Below are positions 59,596 to 64,000 of a stretch of 64,000 nucleotides of DNA, piece by piece. The notes under the pieces are model-generated. The model did not search any database and was not told the DNA's origin. It was given only the letters and a program-made list of their open reading frames with translations. Positions within the stretch are counted from its first letter, which is position 1, and every line of letters starts with the position of its first letter. The DNA comes from Methylomagnum ishizawai. Lineage in GTDB: Bacteria > Pseudomonadota > Gammaproteobacteria > Methylococcales > Methylococcaceae. Both the position numbers and the translations under genes were made by a program. Location of the stretch: NCBI RefSeq assembly GCF_900155475.1, contig NZ_FXAM01000001.1, positions 3,916,881 to 3,980,880 on the forward strand, in the 5' to 3' direction.

Positions 59596-59648
59596 GTCAC
59601 AGGATGGCGCGAGGCAGGCCATGCCGACCCTGCCTCACGGGCCATCGT

Positions 59649-61864
<2,216 letters not shown>

Positions 61865-61899
61865 CATTCTCCGCCGGGCAGGGTGGAGCCAGAAGGCGC

Positions 61900-62172
61900 T
61901 TAGCCTTCCGACGCCGGCACCGGGACGATGCTGACGAAACGGCGGTTCAAAGGACCCTTGGTCTTGAACTCGACGCGGCCTTCGGTCAGCGCGAACAAGG
62001 TATGGTCGCGGCCCAAACCGACGTTCTCGCCGGGATGGAAATGGGTGCCGCGCTGGCGGACGATGATGCTGCCGGCCGGGACCAGTTGGCCACCGAAGCG
62101 CTTGACGCCGAGGCGTTGGGCATTGGAGTCGCGACCGTTGCGGGAACTGCCGCCTGCTTTCTTATGAGCCAT
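61900..62172 (-). CDS. rpmA: 50S ribosomal protein L27
   Basis: 90 residues. Begins [20 protein letters not shown], the usual L27 start that reaches the peptidyl transferase site, and continues [40 protein letters not shown]. 20 bases after rplU. The C-terminal tail is a few residues longer than in E. coli. Confidence 0.97.
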   Translation of the reverse strand: MAHKKAGGSSRNGRDSNAQRLGVKRFGGQLVPAGSIIVRQRGTHFHPGENVGLGRDHTLFALTEGRVEFKTKGPLNRRFVSIVPVPASEG

Positions 62173-62192
62173 TGTCGAGGCCTCGCTTGGGA

Positions 62193-62504
62193 TTAACCGG
62201 AGATGCCGGTGATCAGGATTTCGGTGTAGTTCTGGCGGTGGCCGTTGCGCCGCATGTAGTGCTTGCGGCGGCGGAACTTGATGATCATGACCTTGTCGTG
62301 GCGGCCATGGGCTTTGACGGTGGCGGTGACCTTGCCGCCGTCGATGTAGGGGCGACCGACCTTGATGCCGTCGTCGGTCTGGATCATCAGGACTTTGTCG
62401 AATTCGAATTCTTGGCCGGCTTCGGCGGTCAGGGTCTCGACCTTGAGGAAGTCGCCTTCCTTGACCCGATATTGCTTGCCGCCTGTTTGTATTACCGCGT
62501 ACAT
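62193..62504 (-). CDS. rplU: 50S ribosomal protein L21
   Basis: 103 residues from the ATG at 62504: [20 protein letters not shown], then [20 protein letters not shown] and [20 protein letters not shown], all typical. A longer open frame to 62732 is upstream leader, not coding. Confidence 0.97.
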   Translation of the reverse strand: MYAVIQTGGKQYRVKEGDFLKVETLTAEAGQEFEFDKVLMIQTDDGIKVGRPYIDGGKVTATVKAHGRHDKVMIIKFRRRKHYMRRNGHRQNYTEILITGISG

Positions 62505-62636
62505 GGGGTGTGGCTCCAACGGAGGGGAAATCTGTAAAACGCGGAATGATAGCGGCGGGGCGGGGGGATGGTCAAGGCATTGATTTGTCGGATCATCCGC
62601 GCATCGCAGGGGGAACGGCCCCATTCCGCCAAGAAC

Positions 62637-62671
62637 GAAAAAGGCACCGGGCGCGGACCCGATGCTTTTTG
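62637..62671 (-). terminator. Intrinsic terminator after fhcC
   Basis: On the minus strand AAAAAGCATCGGG, a 6-base loop, CCCGGTGCCTTTTT, with one bulged base. It lies about 20 bases beyond the fhcC stop and marks the end of the fhc operon. Confidence 0.75.
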
Positions 62672-62692
62672 TGATTCCGGGCTTGGAATCGG

Positions 62693-63508
62693 TCACAGCG
62701 CGACCAGGATTTCCCCCTTGCCCAGCCCGCACATATCCCCGGCATAGCGCCGCACCCGCTTGAGTTGTTCGCCCATCGCGGCAAACGGCGTATCCAGCCC
62801 GGCGAAACCCTTCAACAGCAACGGGATGAAGCCCAAGGTATGGCTACCGCAGTCGTTGAAGGTGGCGGGCAAAGCCTCCGGCGTTTGCAGCAACAGCAAC
62901 GTACCCCGGCCCATGGCGTAGCCGATATGCTCGCCGACCTTGCCCCGCACGATGATGGTGCCCGCCGTCATGCGCGAGCCGAGATAGCCGCCGGCATCGC
63001 CCTCGATGAGGATCGCGCCGCGCCGCATATGGTCGCCGACCCGGTCGCCCGCCTTGCCCTTGACGATGACCACGCCCCCGGCCATGCCCTTCTTGTTGCC
63101 CGGCAGGCACGCGCCCAGGAAATCCCCGGCATCGCCCCGGACCAGGATTTCGCCATTCCGCATCTCGCAGGCGGCGTAGGCGGCGACGCTCCCACCGACG
63201 GTGATTTTCCCGCCCTTGAGCCCCATGCCGAGATAACTGCCCGCGTCGCCCTCGACCCGGATTGCGCCCTGGGCCATGCCCTTGCCGATGAAATCCAGCT
63301 TGCCGGTCACGCCCCGGAACACGATCAGGTCCGCGTCGCCCGCCCCGATGGCGAATAGCTCATCCGTCCGCAATTGGCGGTTGCCGGTTTGCAGCGGGAT
63401 CGCGCCGATCTCGTCCAAGGTTTTCCCGGCCAGGCGGTCGGGCGTCAGCGGCGCGACATCGATGCGCTGTTGCGGTTCGGTCTTGAGCGTGAAGATGAGC
63501 GCCGTCAT
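62693..63508 (-). CDS. fhcC: Formyltransferase/hydrolase complex subunit C
   Basis: 271 residues from the ATG at 63508. Resembles subunit C of archaeal formylmethanofuran dehydrogenase: [20 protein letters not shown] at the start, then a beta-helix built from Gly-rich turns ([58 protein letters not shown]). In methylotrophs the FhcABCD complex turns formyl-tetrahydromethanopterin into formate. Order fhcD-fhcC with a 4-base overlap is that of the fhcABDC operon; fhcA and fhcB would lie beyond the right edge. A longer frame to 63607 shadows fhcD. Confidence 0.95.
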   Translation of the reverse strand: MTALIFTLKTEPQQRIDVAPLTPDRLAGKTLDEIGAIPLQTGNRQLRTDELFAIGAGDADLIVFRGVTGKLDFIGKGMAQGAIRVEGDAGSYLGMGLKGGKITVGGSVAAYAACEMRNGEILVRGDAGDFLGACLPGNKKGMAGGVVIVKGKAGDRVGDHMRRGAILIEGDAGGYLGSRMTAGTIIVRGKVGEHIGYAMGRGTLLLLQTPEALPATFNDCGSHTLGFIPLLLKGFAGLDTPFAAMGEQLKRVRRYAGDMCGLGKGEILVAL

Positions 63509-64000
63509 GCCATGATCTCCTGGAGTTGGAAGAGGAAAGGACCGAGCTTGCCGCCGTAGTTGCCCGCGCTGATGCGGCGGATGCCGTTGGCCGCGCCCAG
63601 GCCGCACACGGCTTGGATGCCGACCCGCATCGCTTGGTTGATATCAGCCTCGGTCAGGCCGTCGATCACGATTTCCATCACCGATTCGATTTCCGGGCTG
63701 AGTTCGCTCTGGGTCTGGCCCTTCAAAGTGGGACAGAAAGCGTCGTTGGTGGAGGCCGACAGCGCCTTGTACTTGGAGCCGACCTTGGACCCGGAGCGTA
63801 CCACTCCGCCGGGGAAAGGCATGATGACATTCGGCACTTTCCGCATGGCCTCGATGGCGGCTTCGCAGGCGGCGAGCGCTTGCGGCTGGGATTCGGCCAG
63901 GATCAGGAAATTACCGCCGCCGATGGCTTTCACCATGCCGGTGGTTTCTTCGCAGAGGAATTCGCCGTCCATCACCGGCACCCGCCAATAGCGTTTCCCG
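63505..64000 (-). CDS. fhcD: Formylmethanofuran-tetrahydromethanopterin formyltransferase, partial
   Basis: C-terminal 164 residues; the gene runs off the right edge. The frame continues through KRYWRVPVMDGEFLCEE with no stop, so the GTG at 63981 is internal. Further blocks: GMVKAIGGGNFLILAESQPQ, VIMPFPGGVVRSGSKVGSKY, FCPTLKGQTQSEL and GLGAANGIRRISAGNYGGKL. It moves the formyl group between tetrahydromethanopterin and the methanofuran-like cofactor of the Fhc complex. This marks the host as a methylotroph using the H4MPT pathway. Confidence 0.95.
   Translation of the reverse strand, partial: GKRYWRVPVMDGEFLCEETTGMVKAIGGGNFLILAESQPQALAACEAAIEAMRKVPNVIMPFPGGVVRSGSKVGSKYKALSASTNDAFCPTLKGQTQSELSPEIESVMEIVIDGLTEADINQAMRVGIQAVCGLGAANGIRRISAGNYGGKLGPFLFQLQEIMA

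Overview
The window is GC-rich (about 65% by eye) DNA from a gammaproteobacterium, most likely a methanotroph of the Methylococcaceae. The strongest taxonomic clue is at the right edge, where fhcD and fhcC (formyltransferase/hydrolase complex of the tetrahydromethanopterin C1 pathway) overlap by 4 nt. The rplU-rpmA-obgE-proB block, the rhodanese-secB-gpsA block, rpsT with a TTG start and baeSR are gammaproteobacterial in type. The genus is an inference from gene content only. No rRNA, tRNA, CRISPR array or intact insertion sequence was recognised.

Layout. 0-1.4 kb: a tandem duplication carrying two Tat-exported proteins with a lone S74-type chaperone domain. 1.8-6.3 kb: cydP-cydA-cydB-cydX (bd-type quinol oxidase) followed by type I sulfide:quinone oxidoreductase. 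6.5-13.8 kb: TolC, adaptor and RND pump genes, split by three small genes (CZB zinc-binding, roadblock/LC7, PsiE-like). 13.9-21.6 kb: carbohydrate genes (GT4 glycosyltransferase, OpgD, GH35 and GH13 hydrolases). 22-28.3 kb: a secreted protein with a predicted N-terminal histidine, then on the minus strand HEAT protein, second His-N-terminal secreted protein, DUF4266 lipoprotein, a double-barrel DUF3570 protein with a Met/His-rich half, and ApbE FMN transferase. 28.6-31.5 kb: EF-hand protein and baeSR. 31.5-39.3 kb: HD-GYP protein, pyruvate kinase and a complete type I secretion apparatus. 39.4-43.1 kb: gpsA, secB, rhodanese and an SqrR/BigR-like ArsR, then an EnvC-like activator. 43.2-49.7 kb: CtpA-type protease, DUF4105 protein, two lipoproteins, DUF934 and sulfite reductase. 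49.8-53 kb: VapBC-like pair and a DUF4062-TPR protein. 53.1-62.5 kb: NhaD, MFS, NAMPT, L,D-transpeptidase, S20, proB, obgE, L27, L21. 62.7-64 kb: fhcC and a partial fhcD.

The most interesting region is 21.8-28.4 kb. A maturation enzyme for covalent flavin (ApbE), a Cys-tailed lipoprotein, a fused outer-membrane protein with Met/His-rich stretches and two exported proteins predicted to start with His after signal cleavage look like an extracytoplasmic metal (copper?) and redox system. A TGCGYYATAT motif occurs twice in the intergenic region at each end of this cluster. This functional reading is an inference.

A second theme is sulfide: SQR delivers electrons to quinone next to a bd oxidase (a class known to tolerate sulfide), and elsewhere the window holds an ArsR with the two-cysteine spacing of persulfide sensors beside a rhodanese. 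Two families of dispersed palindromic repeats lie only between genes: a GTAGGGTGGGC family (8 copies) and a TCCAAAGCTGGCTTTGG family (2 copies).
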